A stretch of DNA of 64,000 bases from Limosilactobacillus vaginalis DSM 5837 = ATCC 49540 (GCF_000159435.1 NZ_GG693412.1:72239-136238); one strand, 5' to 3'; counted from the stretch's first letter, positions 9,475 to 18,193 are shown. Notes: a model not told the origin generated them from the sequence alone. Made by a program: numbers and translations.

Positions 9475-9810
9475 CTATACGGTTACCCAACTGTACCGTT
9501 GAAGAAATAATGGTGAATCTCCTTTTTCTTTATTAAGCTTAGATTCTTGTTCAGCTAGCTGAAGCTTATAATTAGAGTCTAAAGATAGTAGTAATTTACT
9601 AGGAATCCCCATAACTTTTTCAATACGAAGAGCTAAGATCTCTGTTAAATATCGTTTTCGATTAAGAATATCTGAAATATTTTTCTGACTTACTCCAATC
9701 CGTTTTGCTAAATCAGACTGCGTAATTCCATAGTAGCCCATTACTTCCTTGAGTAGATCAGCAGCTGAGCTAGTATGATACTGTTTTATTCTATTTTCAC
9801 GATGCAACAT
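9475..9810 (-). CDS. HigA/XRE-type DNA-binding protein without adjacent toxin
   Basis: A 111-residue protein. Residues 16-75 form an HTH with the HigA-like pattern LLKEVMGYYGITQSDLAKRI then ISDILNRKRYLT; the C-terminal 35 residues are unconserved. HigA-type proteins are usually the antitoxin in higBA modules and repress their own operon. No HigB-like ORF lies on either side: only 47 bases separate it from the nitroreductase gene and the terminator follows its stop. It is therefore either a solitary regulator or a remnant. ATG start with AAGGAG ten bases upstream. It may be read from the operon above. Confidence 0.7.
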   Translation of the reverse strand: MLHRENRIKQYHTSSAADLLKEVMGYYGITQSDLAKRIGVSQKNISDILNRKRYLTEILALRIEKVMGIPSKLLLSLDSNYKLQLAEQESKLNKEKGDSPLFLQRYSWVTV

Positions 9811-9857
9811 TATTCATCAGCTCCTTAATGCTCAGTAGAGTACTTTATCATTTATTT

Positions 9858-10514
9858 CTAATCACTAAAATGCAAAACCTCACCCAAAGGACGGCGCTCG
9901 GACCGGTAAGAATTAATCTTCGCTTTTTTCTCGTAGCCCAGTGAAATCCCTTCAATAAAGCGCTCGTCGTCAGGAACATCCAGGATCCGGTGCAAAATAT
10001 CGGGAAAACGAACACTATTATAGGTTGGAATTGATCCCAGGCCTAGATCAGTTGCCGCTAACATTAGTGTTTGGCCAAAAGCTCCCGCGTCCAGAATCGA
10101 CCAATCCGGTGAAGCCTTTGGAATCGTAATATAGAGGATTACCGGAGAATTGTAGAGAGTCTGACTAGCTTCGGTCATTTGTTGGTGAGCCTCGTCAAAC
10201 GTTGGAAAATGATGAACAATGCCATGGCGCCACTGCTTCATATTAGCCTGCGTTTTATCGCTCCAGTCTTCCCGTGACATCACTGTCAAATCGGGATGTC
10301 CGTGATTTCCTGCTAGATCTTTCTCATGATATGCCGTCTTAATTTGCGCCAACGATTTGCCCATTGCACAGTAAACTTGCCACGGTTGCGAATTAACCCA
10401 CGATGGGGCCCGCTGTGCTAGTTTCACAACTTTCTTAATGAGATCCTGTTCAACAGGTTGATCAGTAAACTGCCGAACTGAATGACGAGAATTAATTGCT
10501 TCCGTTAAATTCAT
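9858..10514 (-). CDS. Nitroreductase-family FMN oxidoreductase
   Basis: A 218-residue nitroreductase-fold protein. The N-terminal INSRHSVRQF motif binds the FMN phosphate, followed by RAPSWVNSQPWQVY, and LMLAATDLGLGSIPTY forms the second flavin-contact region. The family reduces nitro compounds, quinones or enones with NAD(P)H; the substrate is not predictable. It lies downstream of the M20 peptidase gene, 72 bases away with a hairpin at 10541-10577, so it may be the third gene of the transporter-peptidase operon or have partly separate expression. Confidence 0.82.
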   Translation of the reverse strand: MNLTEAINSRHSVRQFTDQPVEQDLIKKVVKLAQRAPSWVNSQPWQVYCAMGKSLAQIKTAYHEKDLAGNHGHPDLTVMSREDWSDKTQANMKQWRHGIVHHFPTFDEAHQQMTEASQTLYNSPVILYITIPKASPDWSILDAGAFGQTLMLAATDLGLGSIPTYNSVRFPDILHRILDVPDDERFIEGISLGYEKKAKINSYRSERRPLGEVLHFSD

Positions 10515-10540
10515 TCTGATCGCTCCCTGATTACCTTATT

Positions 10541-10577
10541 CGTTAGTTACAGTTTAACCTATTTTTATTAACTAACG
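10541..10577 (-). other. Intercistronic hairpin between M20 peptidase and nitroreductase genes
   Basis: Eight-base inverted repeat CGTTAGTT / AACTAACG with a 21-base loop. There is no T-run after it on the minus strand, so it is more likely an mRNA processing or stability structure than an efficient terminator. Confidence 0.45.
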
Positions 10578-10586
10578 GAACCAGCA

Positions 10587-11738
10587 CTAGCCTTTTTGAG
10601 CAATAAAGTTAGCAATCAATGATGATCTCGTTAACAACGACTTCGCACTAGCATGTTCTTTTTCGCTATGGGCGTCATCCCCGACAACCCCTAAAGCATC
10701 AATTGTCGGTACATTCCGGGCAACCATAATTCCCGCATCGGATGCTCCACCGCCACCAACAGCTCGGAGCTTACCATAACCAACCTGTTGGGCAACCTGA
10801 TTTAACTCAGCAAAAAGCTTATTAACTGCTGGCGTGTCCTCCATACTATCGATCTTCGTCCGCACTTTCACTGTAGTTGTCGTATCTGAAACGGTTGGCG
10901 TAGCAGCGATTGATTTAATCCGCTCCAATAATTGATCCCGTTGCTGGTTCGTCTTAAACCGAACACCGAGGCTAGTCGTTGCCCGATCCGGAATAATATT
11001 CTCACTAGTTCCCCCATTAATCACTCCACAATTCACATGGACACCCGCTTGCAAATCACTGAGTGCGCTTAATTTAATGATTTGGTGGGCCAATTCAATA
11101 ATCGCGCTCCGTCCCTTTTCCGGTTCCGCTCCTGAATGGGCAGCTCGGCCATGAACAGTAACATCAACGATCATCCCGCCACGGTTATGGGTTCCAACAT
11201 GACTTGGATCGTCCTTTGTCCCTTCAAGGTTAAAACCATAGGCACCACCTTGGCACTCTTTCGCAATAATGTTATACGTATTTGAATCCATATGAAGCTT
11301 TTCCTCGTCACTCACGACAATCATTTTAACCGGGCGCCGATTCAACTTCAGTTTTACCAGAGCCTGAATTGCAAATAGGCCAATCACCAATCCAGGCTTC
11401 ATATCAAAGATCCCTGGTCCCGTCATTCGATCCTTCTCAAGCTTAAATGGCCGTTGTTCGACAGTTCCCTTTGGAAAAACGGTATCCATGTGACCAAGCA
11501 GAATCACTGGTTGAAGGCCTTCTTCTCCTGGTAGCTCGCCAATTAGGGCCATCCCCTGCTTTCCACTATCTCGTTGACGAGTTTGCATTCCGATTTCGCG
11601 CATTTTTGCGCTAAGAATATCCGCTACCTTTTGAATACCAGCAATGTCATTAGACGGGCTATCGACATTGATGATTTCCTCTGTTAACTCAACCATTGCC
11701 GAAAATTGTTTTTGTAAGTAGTCTGTAATTTGATTCAT
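10587..11738 (-). CDS. M20 metallopeptidase, carboxypeptidase G2-like
   Basis: A 383-residue cytoplasmic dizinc hydrolase of family M20. Metal and catalytic motifs are intact: GHMDTVFPKG (zinc His plus Asp), GPGIFDMKPG (bridging Asp), VVSDEEK (catalytic Glu pair), and a late His in DDAHSEKEHAS. A dimerisation lid with NRGGMIVDVTVHGRAAHSG lies between the catalytic halves. Close relatives hydrolyse a C-terminal glutamate or N-acyl amino acids. It sits 35 bases downstream of a transporter gene behind an aromatic-rich leader peptide, which suggests processing of an imported peptide or conjugate containing an aromatic amino acid; that is inference. Confidence 0.85.
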   Translation of the reverse strand: MNQITDYLQKQFSAMVELTEEIINVDSPSNDIAGIQKVADILSAKMREIGMQTRQRDSGKQGMALIGELPGEEGLQPVILLGHMDTVFPKGTVEQRPFKLEKDRMTGPGIFDMKPGLVIGLFAIQALVKLKLNRRPVKMIVVSDEEKLHMDSNTYNIIAKECQGGAYGFNLEGTKDDPSHVGTHNRGGMIVDVTVHGRAAHSGAEPEKGRSAIIELAHQIIKLSALSDLQAGVHVNCGVINGGTSENIIPDRATTSLGVRFKTNQQRDQLLERIKSIAATPTVSDTTTTVKVRTKIDSMEDTPAVNKLFAELNQVAQQVGYGKLRAVGGGGASDAGIMVARNVPTIDALGVVGDDAHSEKEHASAKSLLTRSSLIANFIAQKG

Positions 11739-11773
11739 TGTTATCTCCTCCGCTCAATTAATCGTCTTAATTC

Positions 11774-12931
11774 TTATAAATAATTAATTGCAAAGCCAGC
11801 AAAGAAAACCGACACTAAGGTAACGGTGACCAATCCAGCAGTAATCATTTTTGGTAAGAAATAATTTTCTAATGCCGCTTGTTCTGTCTCTGTTTGACCA
11901 GTACTTGCTGCTATTTCCTGAGACAAAATCATTGTAGTGGGAAAGCCAAAAGTACATGTCATCCCCAACGCAACTGCCATTTCACGTGAAACATTGAAGA
12001 GCTTTGCGGTAAAGAAAGAAGTTATTACTACCCCAATTGTTCCCACAATCAGGCAAACCAATAATGGGAGTAAAACAGACATTACAGTTTGTGGCGTTGT
12101 ATTCGCAAGGCTTGCTAAGATCACGATGGTTACCAAGAATGTAATCATCCCACTAGAAGCCGTTTTATCCATGATGTGGTCATTAAGAAAACCTAATTGA
12201 TTGAAGATAATCCCTAAGATAAAGCACAGGACCAGGTAATTAATCGTACCGTGAATCAGGAGACTAACCCCGTAGCTTAACGAGGCAACGAGACCCAGCT
12301 TAGCAAGATTGATAATTGGTGTATCAAAAAGTGCTGATAATTGTAATGGTCGACGGTGCGGAGTCATTTCAGTCTGCTTTTCCTGAAGCTCTGATTTACC
12401 GTCTTGGAGAAGTCGGTGAGCTTCCCGCCGCATTGCATAAGTAGCAATTGGAATTCCAATTATGTTTTGGAACGTTAGCACTGCTAGGGCGTAGGTGGAC
12501 AGCATCTGCATATTCTTTGCCCGCATAGCATTCAGTAAGACCAACGTCGCGGCATTTCCGCCAGCAAAAATTGGGGCACCGACAACACCAAAGTTCTTCT
12601 GCTTTACTAATAAGGCAACGGCAACAATTAAAACGCATGAACCGATTGCACCAAGAATCGCAATCACAACTACCTTCCATTGACGCTTTAGTTCAGTAAG
12701 ATTAATGGTGGTTCCAAGCGACGTTAGCATCAATCCAACAATTGCCATCCCGAATTCTTCAACCCCACTATTTGAGAAAAGATTTTTCGGCAAGATTCCG
12801 GTCCAGAAGCCGATTAACGCTAAAACTGAAATTGTTAGTACCGTATCAATAATTCCGTTAGTTTTTCGGGAAACATATTCGCTAGCAGCATAAATCACTA
12901 GCAGGATTGTTAAAGAAATTACTCCAGACAT
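11774..12931 (-). CDS. Polytopic membrane transporter of unassigned substrate
   Basis: About 385 residues with roughly ten to eleven hydrophobic segments, a basic cytoplasmic loop near the middle (MRREAHRLLQDGKSELQEKQ) and repeated Gly-rich helix motifs (FAGGNAATLVLL, GMTCTFGFPTTM), a two-repeat layout seen in secondary carriers of the GltS type. I do not recognise the exact family. The ATG at 12931 is preferred over the one at 12952 because GGAGG precedes it. It is first in an operon with the M20 peptidase and lies downstream of the leader-peptide attenuator, so the substrate may be an aromatic amino acid, peptide or conjugate (inference). Confidence 0.65.
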   Translation of the reverse strand: MSGVISLTILLVIYAASEYVSRKTNGIIDTVLTISVLALIGFWTGILPKNLFSNSGVEEFGMAIVGLMLTSLGTTINLTELKRQWKVVVIAILGAIGSCVLIVAVALLVKQKNFGVVGAPIFAGGNAATLVLLNAMRAKNMQMLSTYALAVLTFQNIIGIPIATYAMRREAHRLLQDGKSELQEKQTEMTPHRRPLQLSALFDTPIINLAKLGLVASLSYGVSLLIHGTINYLVLCFILGIIFNQLGFLNDHIMDKTASSGMITFLVTIVILASLANTTPQTVMSVLLPLLVCLIVGTIGVVITSFFTAKLFNVSREMAVALGMTCTFGFPTTMILSQEIAASTGQTETEQAALENYFLPKMITAGLVTVTLVSVFFAGFAINYL

Positions 12932-12999
12932 AAAAAAATCCTCCAATATCATTTACTGTTCAAAAACCGATCTCGAAGCGTAAATGGTTTGGAAGATCC

Positions 13000-13035
13000 A
13001 AAAAAGACCACGCAGTACTGAACTGTGTGGTCTTT
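13000..13035 (-). terminator. Attenuator terminator before the transporter operon
   Basis: Strong hairpin (AAAGACCACACAGT with ACTGCGTGGTCTTT, one wobble) followed by TTTTTT on the minus strand. It lies after a leader ORF and a first hairpin, and before the transporter gene with no other gene between, so it must be read through for expression. Confidence 0.75.
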
Positions 13036-13052
13036 AATAATTTATCGAGCCA

Positions 13053-13096
13053 ACACAGGTACGCTTTGAGAAATCTCAAAATGACCGTACCCGTGT
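13053..13096 (-). promoter_or_regulatory. First leader hairpin (pause/anti-terminator candidate)
   Basis: ACACGGGTACG pairs with CGTACCTGTGT (one mismatch), with TGAGATTTCTCA at its tip. It starts eight bases after the leader-peptide stop codon, the position of a pause or switch hairpin in ribosome-mediated attenuators. Confidence 0.55.
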
Positions 13097-13103
13097 GAAA
13101 ACA

Positions 13104-13160
13104 CTAAATACGATCAAAAGTGTACCATGCTTGCCAACTATTTTGATAACGTGTTTTCAT
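13104..13160 (-). CDS. Aromatic-rich leader peptide (18 aa)
   Basis: Short ORF MKTRYQNSWQAWYTFDRI, with AAAGGAG eight bases before the ATG, between a clear promoter and two hairpins. It contains two Trp, two Tyr and one Phe in 18 residues, clustered at W9-W12-Y13-F15. The order promoter, leader ORF, hairpin, terminator, structural genes is that of classical amino-acid attenuators, where ribosome stalling at scarce-tRNA codons prevents termination. Sensing of Trp or aromatic amino-acid shortage is inferred from composition. Confidence 0.7.
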   Translation of the reverse strand: MKTRYQNSWQAWYTFDRI

Positions 13161-13193
13161 TATTCTGGCTCCTTTCATTAAATCTTGATTAGA

Positions 13194-13221
13194 ATATTAC
13201 ACTGATTTTCCCAGATGTCAA
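13194..13221 (-). promoter_or_regulatory. Promoter of the leader peptide/transporter operon
   Basis: TTGACA (13221-13216), 16-base spacer, TAATAT (13199-13194), immediately after the histidine kinase stop codon. Confidence 0.75.
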
Positions 13222-14484
13222 TCACTTATTTTTAATTTGTCTTTTAATTGTGATGATAAACGAAATCTTACCATTGGAATAGCTCGCCTTAATCTGGCCA
13301 CCAAAGCTTTTAACAATACTCTGGGCCATTGATAGGCCAATCCCATAACCTGATTTTTTCTCACTAACCGTTCGGGCTTTATCTTCACGGTAAAACCGTT
13401 CAAAGAATCGTTGGTAGTCAGCATCCTTGCCAGCCGCGAATGAGTTAGTAACAGAAAGGATCACGTTCTTTTTTCGTTTACCTAGTCTTAAATTAAGGAA
13501 AACATCGCCATGCGGATCACAGTATTTATTAGCATTATCAAGTAGGATGCTGATTAATTCATAGAAGTAATTCTCATCTGCCCTTACTTTAAGGCCTGAG
13601 GTTACCGACTTCTTAAAATGCTTGCCATCCTGAAGAATAACGTTCTTAAAATTATCAGCAACCCGGTTAGTGATTTGACTCGCATCAATCACGGAAAGCG
13701 TCATTTGTGGCCGTTCTTGGAGACGGGCCAGAGAAACAAAATAATTAATCAGCTTAGTTAATCGCCCAACCTGCTCTTTTGTACTCTTTGTGAGGTCATT
13801 TTCCCCATTCAGCAACTCTTGCATTTCATTATTAGCTGAAATAACGCTTAGTGGCGTCTTTAGTTCATGTCCTGCATTGGTAATAAACTCTTTTTGGCGT
13901 TTTTCCGCTTGAATTATTGGGCGGATTGCGGCATTAGAAAACAGAATAAGCACGATTGTGTAGAGCAGCAAACTAATTATTCCTAGAAAGACTCCTAAGT
14001 ATGTAACTTCCCGCGCTTTGGCTAACATTAGGCTTTCATCCAGGAAAACAACGTTAGTCCGCTTACTATTGTTTTTCACTCGGTAAGCATAAAAGGTCTG
14101 ATGATAAAAGATCCTTCCCTGTGTTCGGTGGCGCTTCAATACCCGTTGCGTTAATTTTTGAATTTCTGCTGGTGAAACAGATAAGATGTGGCTGTCCTCA
14201 ATCTGCATCTGCTTATTTTTCTTATTAAAAGTTGCGCTGAAATAGCGGTACTGATACAAGCTTTCTTTGGTAAATTGACTCTGCGAAAATAGCTGTGGTT
14301 GGCTAGAAACCGTCCTCGCCGGCATCTCTCCCTCATTATTACTCAAAATTTGCAAAACCGAATTTACTTCCTGATGGGCCCGGAAATAAGTAATCGAACT
14401 GATACTACCAACGATTGTGACAATTACTAGTAATAATGCACACGTTGAAAAGATAATAAATTGTTTTCGAAAATGCCGGATCAT
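13222..14484 (-). CDS. Sensor histidine kinase
   Basis: A 420-residue membrane kinase. Two membrane helices (about residues 10-33 and 163-184) flank an extracytoplasmic sensor of about 130 residues. HisKA has the phospho-acceptor His206 in ITNAGHELKTPLS, and HATPase has LLDNANKYC (N box) and GYGIGLSMAQ (G box). There is no recognisable HAMP, so the linker is short. It follows the response regulator by six bases with GGAGGG upstream. The sensed signal is not predictable. Confidence 0.88.
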   Translation of the reverse strand: MIRHFRKQFIIFSTCALLLVIVTIVGSISSITYFRAHQEVNSVLQILSNNEGEMPARTVSSQPQLFSQSQFTKESLYQYRYFSATFNKKNKQMQIEDSHILSVSPAEIQKLTQRVLKRHRTQGRIFYHQTFYAYRVKNNSKRTNVVFLDESLMLAKAREVTYLGVFLGIISLLLYTIVLILFSNAAIRPIIQAEKRQKEFITNAGHELKTPLSVISANNEMQELLNGENDLTKSTKEQVGRLTKLINYFVSLARLQERPQMTLSVIDASQITNRVADNFKNVILQDGKHFKKSVTSGLKVRADENYFYELISILLDNANKYCDPHGDVFLNLRLGKRKKNVILSVTNSFAAGKDADYQRFFERFYREDKARTVSEKKSGYGIGLSMAQSIVKSFGGQIKASYSNGKISFIITIKRQIKNK

Positions 14485-14490
14485 TGTTCC

Positions 14491-15156
14491 TTATCCCTCC
14501 AAACTATATGGCCCACCCTTTTCACCAATAATTTTTACCGTAGATTGAATTGACTGAAATTTTTGCCTTAAGTAACAAATATTTATCCAAACATCTTCAG
14601 CATCGGCTTCATCATCAGCACTCCAAACGTGGTTAAGCAAGTCATCAGCAGTTAGTTTCTTGCCTGCATTGAGGATAAAGTACCCTAACATTTGGGTTTC
14701 TTCACGAGAAAGGCTGATTGAATTACTGCTTTCAAGGACCTGCTCATCACTATCCAAGTGCAAATCAGCAAACTCAAGATCGCCATCACCATAATCCTTC
14801 GCCCGCCGTTCTAACGAGCGCAACCGTGCAAGTAATTCCTTAAGCGAAAATGGCTTCGTTAGGTAGTCATCGGCTCCCGAGTCTAATCCATTAACTCGGT
14901 CGTCTTCTTCAGCCATTGCAGTTAACATCATGATATAGGTCCGATCACCGCGCGCCCGAATCTCTTTTAAAGCCTCGATCCCATTTTTTATTGGCATCAT
15001 AATATCTAAGATTATCGCATCGTAGGCATTCTTTTGCGAAAGTTCAACTGCAGCCTGACCATTTTCAACGGCATCAACTTGATAACCGCTTTGTTCCATT
15101 GCCATTTTCAAAACTCGCGCTAGTTGTTCTTCGTCTTCAGCAAGTAAAATTCTCAT
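14491..15156 (-). CDS. OmpR-family response regulator
   Basis: Receiver domain (acidic pocket AEDEE, phospho-acceptor Asp51 in IILDIMMP, Lys in DDYLTKPFS) plus a winged-helix DNA-binding domain. The frame extends to a GTG at 15168, but the ATG at 15156 is chosen because AGGTGG lies eight bases before it and the receiver begins MRILLAED. The Shine-Dalgarno sequence overlaps the stop codon of the upstream alarmone synthetase gene, so the three genes are one operon. It pairs with the kinase that follows. Confidence 0.88.
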   Translation of the reverse strand: MRILLAEDEEQLARVLKMAMEQSGYQVDAVENGQAAVELSQKNAYDAIILDIMMPIKNGIEALKEIRARGDRTYIMMLTAMAEEDDRVNGLDSGADDYLTKPFSLKELLARLRSLERRAKDYGDGDLEFADLHLDSDEQVLESSNSISLSREETQMLGYFILNAGKKLTADDLLNHVWSADDEADAEDVWINICYLRQKFQSIQSTVKIIGEKGGPYSLEG

Positions 15157-15168
15157 CTTAATTACCAC

Positions 15169-15777
15169 CTAATCTTCCCGAATTAACTGACGAATGGTTT
15201 CCATTTGAATATCACACGAGGCAAGCTGATCTGCACATCGCTTTAATTCCTTACCGATTCGTTCTGGATTTTTTATCTTATGCTTATATTTGATTTCATG
15301 TTCCAAACTGGCCCATGAATCCATTGCAATTGTCCGCAACTGGATTTCGACATAAAAGTGACCTGGATTCTGCCCATCAATATCTTGGTAGTTTTCGGTT
15401 ACGTCTAAGATTAAATGATAGCTTCGGTAACCATTCGGCTTAGCATTCGTAATGTAATCTTTTTCTTTAACGACTGAACACCAATCACTATTACGTAAAA
15501 TCGTCAGACACCGCTCAATATCACTAATAAAATTACAAACAATCCGAATTCCTACAGCATCTTTGCACTTTCGTAATGCTGATTCAGCCGTTAGCGGATA
15601 ATTTTTTCTTTGACACTTTTCTTCCATGCTGGCTGGTGTCTTTACCCGGCCAATTAAGTGTTCATATAATTTTGGCTGTTGACTAGCAACTTCTTGTTGG
15701 TTTAATTGGCGAATCCGCTTTTCAACATCAAGAAGAATATTATCTAACGTTCCTTCATAAGGGCCATAGATCGACAT
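15169..15777 (-). CDS. Small alarmone synthetase (RelA/SpoT-domain protein)
   Basis: A 202-residue RelA/SpoT synthetase-only protein that would make (p)ppGpp from GTP/GDP and ATP. Motifs: RVKTPASMEEK, DAVGIRIVCNFISDI, ITNAKPNGYRSYHLI and the Glu/Gln patch VEIQLRTIAMDSWASLEHE. There is no hydrolase or regulatory domain, as in RelP/RelQ types. The ATG at 15777 with AAGGAG is preferred over upstream GTG/TTG codons. It is first in an operon with a two-component system, an arrangement that could link stringent-response output to envelope sensing. Confidence 0.85.
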   Translation of the reverse strand: MSIYGPYEGTLDNILLDVEKRIRQLNQQEVASQQPKLYEHLIGRVKTPASMEEKCQRKNYPLTAESALRKCKDAVGIRIVCNFISDIERCLTILRNSDWCSVVKEKDYITNAKPNGYRSYHLILDVTENYQDIDGQNPGHFYVEIQLRTIAMDSWASLEHEIKYKHKIKNPERIGKELKRCADQLASCDIQMETIRQLIRED

Positions 15778-15866
15778 GATCAACACTCCTTGTCATCTTT
15801 TAACTCTTTTTATTATAACAAGCTTTCCGTAAACCCTTTAACAATAAGGGATCCTTAATATAAATA

Positions 15867-15904
15867 TAAAAAAGCAAGGGATCCTTCAAGTTTGGATCCC
15901 TTGC
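15867..15904 (-). terminator. Intrinsic terminator after the glycerophosphodiesterase gene
   Basis: GCAAGGGATCC(A) pairing with (A)GGATCCCTTGC followed by TTTTTT on the minus strand. A third copy of the AAGGGATCCTTA core lies at 15846-15857. Confidence 0.85.
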
Positions 15905-15920
15905 AATTAATTCTTTATCA

Positions 15921-17708
15921 TCATGGTTCTAGCCCACCACTTGTAGGAACGGCTAAAATAAAGTTGAGGATTCGATTAGCATAGCTCTTTGAACCCATAT
16001 AGTCTTTAATGGTCGAGTTTAGTTCGCCTAAATTATCGGTAATAATCCCGTCAACATGGTTATACATCATCTGCTTCATAACATTACTATCATTAACAGT
16101 CCAAGAATATACCACATCTTTTTGACGGTGGGCTTGCTGAATAAATTCAAAGTTTAACGTGGAATATTCCATTGAGTACCCATCGGCAACGCTCTTTGGA
16201 TAAGAAAAGTTGTACGGTTGGATATAAAGCACCTTTAACTTCGGATTCAACTGTTTCAATCTCGCAACAGCGTGATAATCGAGTGAATGGACTAAGTCAT
16301 GATCCTTAATAATTCGTTTTCCGTACTGACGATTAAACCGTTTAAGCATCCCCTTAGAATCTGTAGGCGTGGTCTTCACCTCAATCAACAATTTTTGGTG
16401 AAGCTTTTCCGCTGCATTGAGGTACTGATCAAAGCTAGCGATTTTAGCATGGTGACCGTTCTCGTGAGCAGTTAAACGAGTCAGTTGGGCTAGTGTTAAT
16501 TCATGTGGCGTCTTGTTAACCCCGGCTAATTTCTTTAGGTTTTCATCATGGAGAACCACAAATTTATGATCCTTTGTCTCATGAATATCCATCTCAACAT
16601 AGGTTGGGTGTAAACGGTGAGTCTTCTTCATTGCAGGAATGGTATTTTGAACCCCATTTTCTTCCGCAACCCCGCGATGAGAAATTGTGACCGGCCGCGT
16701 CAACCCAGAACCTTTGAGGTAGTAATAATTATTAACTACCGCTAAACTACCGGCAAAGACTGCTAGCAAGGCAATTGCAGTCCAACCATGCCAACTACTC
16801 TTTCTTACCTGTTCATCACTTGTTGAAAAATCATCGAGTAAAGAAATCACTATCTGTAAGGCAATGGTCCCCGTCCAAATTGTTAGCAATTCACTAATAA
16901 CCTGCACTAATGTCAAATTAAAAATTGCCATTACAAAAGCAAATTTCCCGGGAAATAAATCCATTAGCGTCTGTAAACCAAAAATTAATAGGTAAAATAA
17001 GCCTAGACTTATTGTGGTTACTACCACAAGTACAATTAAACGTTTAACATATTGCCACCACTCTAATTTCCGTGTGAGCTGCCAGCTTCTAACTAGAGCA
17101 TCACGAGTACGGCGACGTTGATAAATCATTAAGGGCAAAGTGAGAATCAGCCGAATCCCAAGAATTGTAATGATAACGTAGAAAACAATCAAGCCAGCTA
17201 ACAGCATATTGTTCCGCGTCATAAAGTCGAAAATAAACTCAGGAATTTGAACCTTCGAAAGTAATGGCGTCCGAAATACCAGATCCACAAAAGGCAGAAC
17301 GAGAATAAAGTAAAGAAGCATTAGTGGTAACGAGCCAGGACGAATATTCTGTATCGCTATCCACGATTCTTTCATCAGTCGTTTGAAACTAGCCTGGTTA
17401 CCCAGAATCAACCGCAGTCCCAATAGAAGGAACGCAAACTGCCAATAAATCACAAGAAGCAGGAGCACTAGTTCGATTAATAGCCCAATCACTACCATTG
17501 TGTGTTGTGTTACTAGTATTCCAATGTTTTGGTAAGAAATAAATGGGATTCCGCCCGCTTGCAAAATATAGGTCGTTGCTAACCGAAAAAGCGGGATAAA
17601 GATCAGCTGGTTAGCAAGATCCATCCCCACAAATAAAATGATAAAAGATATCCAATGTTGCCAAAAATTCTTTGAATACTGGCAAAGGTTACGCCAAATT
17701 ACTTTCAA
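15921..17708 (-). CDS. Membrane-anchored glycerophosphodiester phosphodiesterase
   Basis: A 595-residue protein. The N-terminal half (about 1-335) has eight or so membrane helices; the C-terminal half is a GDPD TIM barrel with ISHRGVAEENGVQNT, EMDIHETKDHKFVVLHDENL (catalytic His, metal Glu/Asp, second His) and LLIEVKTT. Enzymes of this layout hydrolyse glycerophosphodiesters or polyglycerol-phosphate and may recycle lipoteichoic acid at the cell surface. The barrel follows a final helix, so it probably faces outside. Monocistronic, with a terminator after the stop. Confidence 0.88.
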   Translation of the reverse strand: MKVIWRNLCQYSKNFWQHWISFIILFVGMDLANQLIFIPLFRLATTYILQAGGIPFISYQNIGILVTQHTMVVIGLLIELVLLLLVIYWQFAFLLLGLRLILGNQASFKRLMKESWIAIQNIRPGSLPLMLLYFILVLPFVDLVFRTPLLSKVQIPEFIFDFMTRNNMLLAGLIVFYVIITILGIRLILTLPLMIYQRRRTRDALVRSWQLTRKLEWWQYVKRLIVLVVVTTISLGLFYLLIFGLQTLMDLFPGKFAFVMAIFNLTLVQVISELLTIWTGTIALQIVISLLDDFSTSDEQVRKSSWHGWTAIALLAVFAGSLAVVNNYYYLKGSGLTRPVTISHRGVAEENGVQNTIPAMKKTHRLHPTYVEMDIHETKDHKFVVLHDENLKKLAGVNKTPHELTLAQLTRLTAHENGHHAKIASFDQYLNAAEKLHQKLLIEVKTTPTDSKGMLKRFNRQYGKRIIKDHDLVHSLDYHAVARLKQLNPKLKVLYIQPYNFSYPKSVADGYSMEYSTLNFEFIQQAHRQKDVVYSWTVNDSNVMKQMMYNHVDGIITDNLGELNSTIKDYMGSKSYANRILNFILAVPTSGGLEP

Positions 17709-17771
17709 AACTACTCCCTCTTCAACTATTCATTCAGTGTCTTTTATGTCCTTACCATTATACAGCACTCA

Positions 17772-18191
17772 TCATTGACGAACCTGCTTAATATTGGCAA
17801 GCGCAATGGCTGAATGATGATTAAAGAAGACTCTCCCGCGCTCGGGCTTAACTACCGATACCTGATCACGGAACTCTTCATAGTAGCCGACGTCATCATT
17901 AAAGTAGTTAATCACAACCGTTTGCTTCGTTCCTGCTAAGGACTGAAGGACATTAAGCAGGTGTGCTTCTACTTTAGCCGGAAGATACTTTTTATGAGAA
18001 TATATTACTGCCTTTTGGTGAATTAAATTATTAAATCCCGTCAATGCTGCAAAAGGTGAAAATTGACCCGCGCGATCTGATTGTGGCATTGGCAAATGCC
18101 CCTTTGAATGTTGATAAGGACGCTTCATGATGTCGTTATACCGAGAAGTATCGGTAAATAATTTCTGCTCAATGATTTCTTTTTCATCCAT
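17772..18191 (-). CDS. YolD-like protein
   Basis: A 139-residue protein matching the YolD family pattern: QSDRAGQFSPFAALTGF followed by a small beta-barrel-like C-terminal half. YolD-like genes regularly sit beside Y-family polymerases in Gram-positives and plasmids, and their function is thought to be SOS-associated. Here it begins two bases after the polymerase gene ends, so it is in one operon with it and under the same LexA-like box. Confidence 0.85.
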   Translation of the reverse strand: MDEKEIIEQKLFTDTSRYNDIMKRPYQHSKGHLPMPQSDRAGQFSPFAALTGFNNLIHQKAVIYSHKKYLPAKVEAHLLNVLQSLAGTKQTVVINYFNDDVGYYEEFRDQVSVVKPERGRVFFNHHSAIALANIKQVRQ

Positions 18192-18193
18192 TG

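Noticed and set aside
13000..13160. T-box riboswitch before the transporter gene
   Set aside because: No T-box antiterminator consensus (AGGGTGGNACCGCG type) or specifier arm; a leader peptide explains the layout better.
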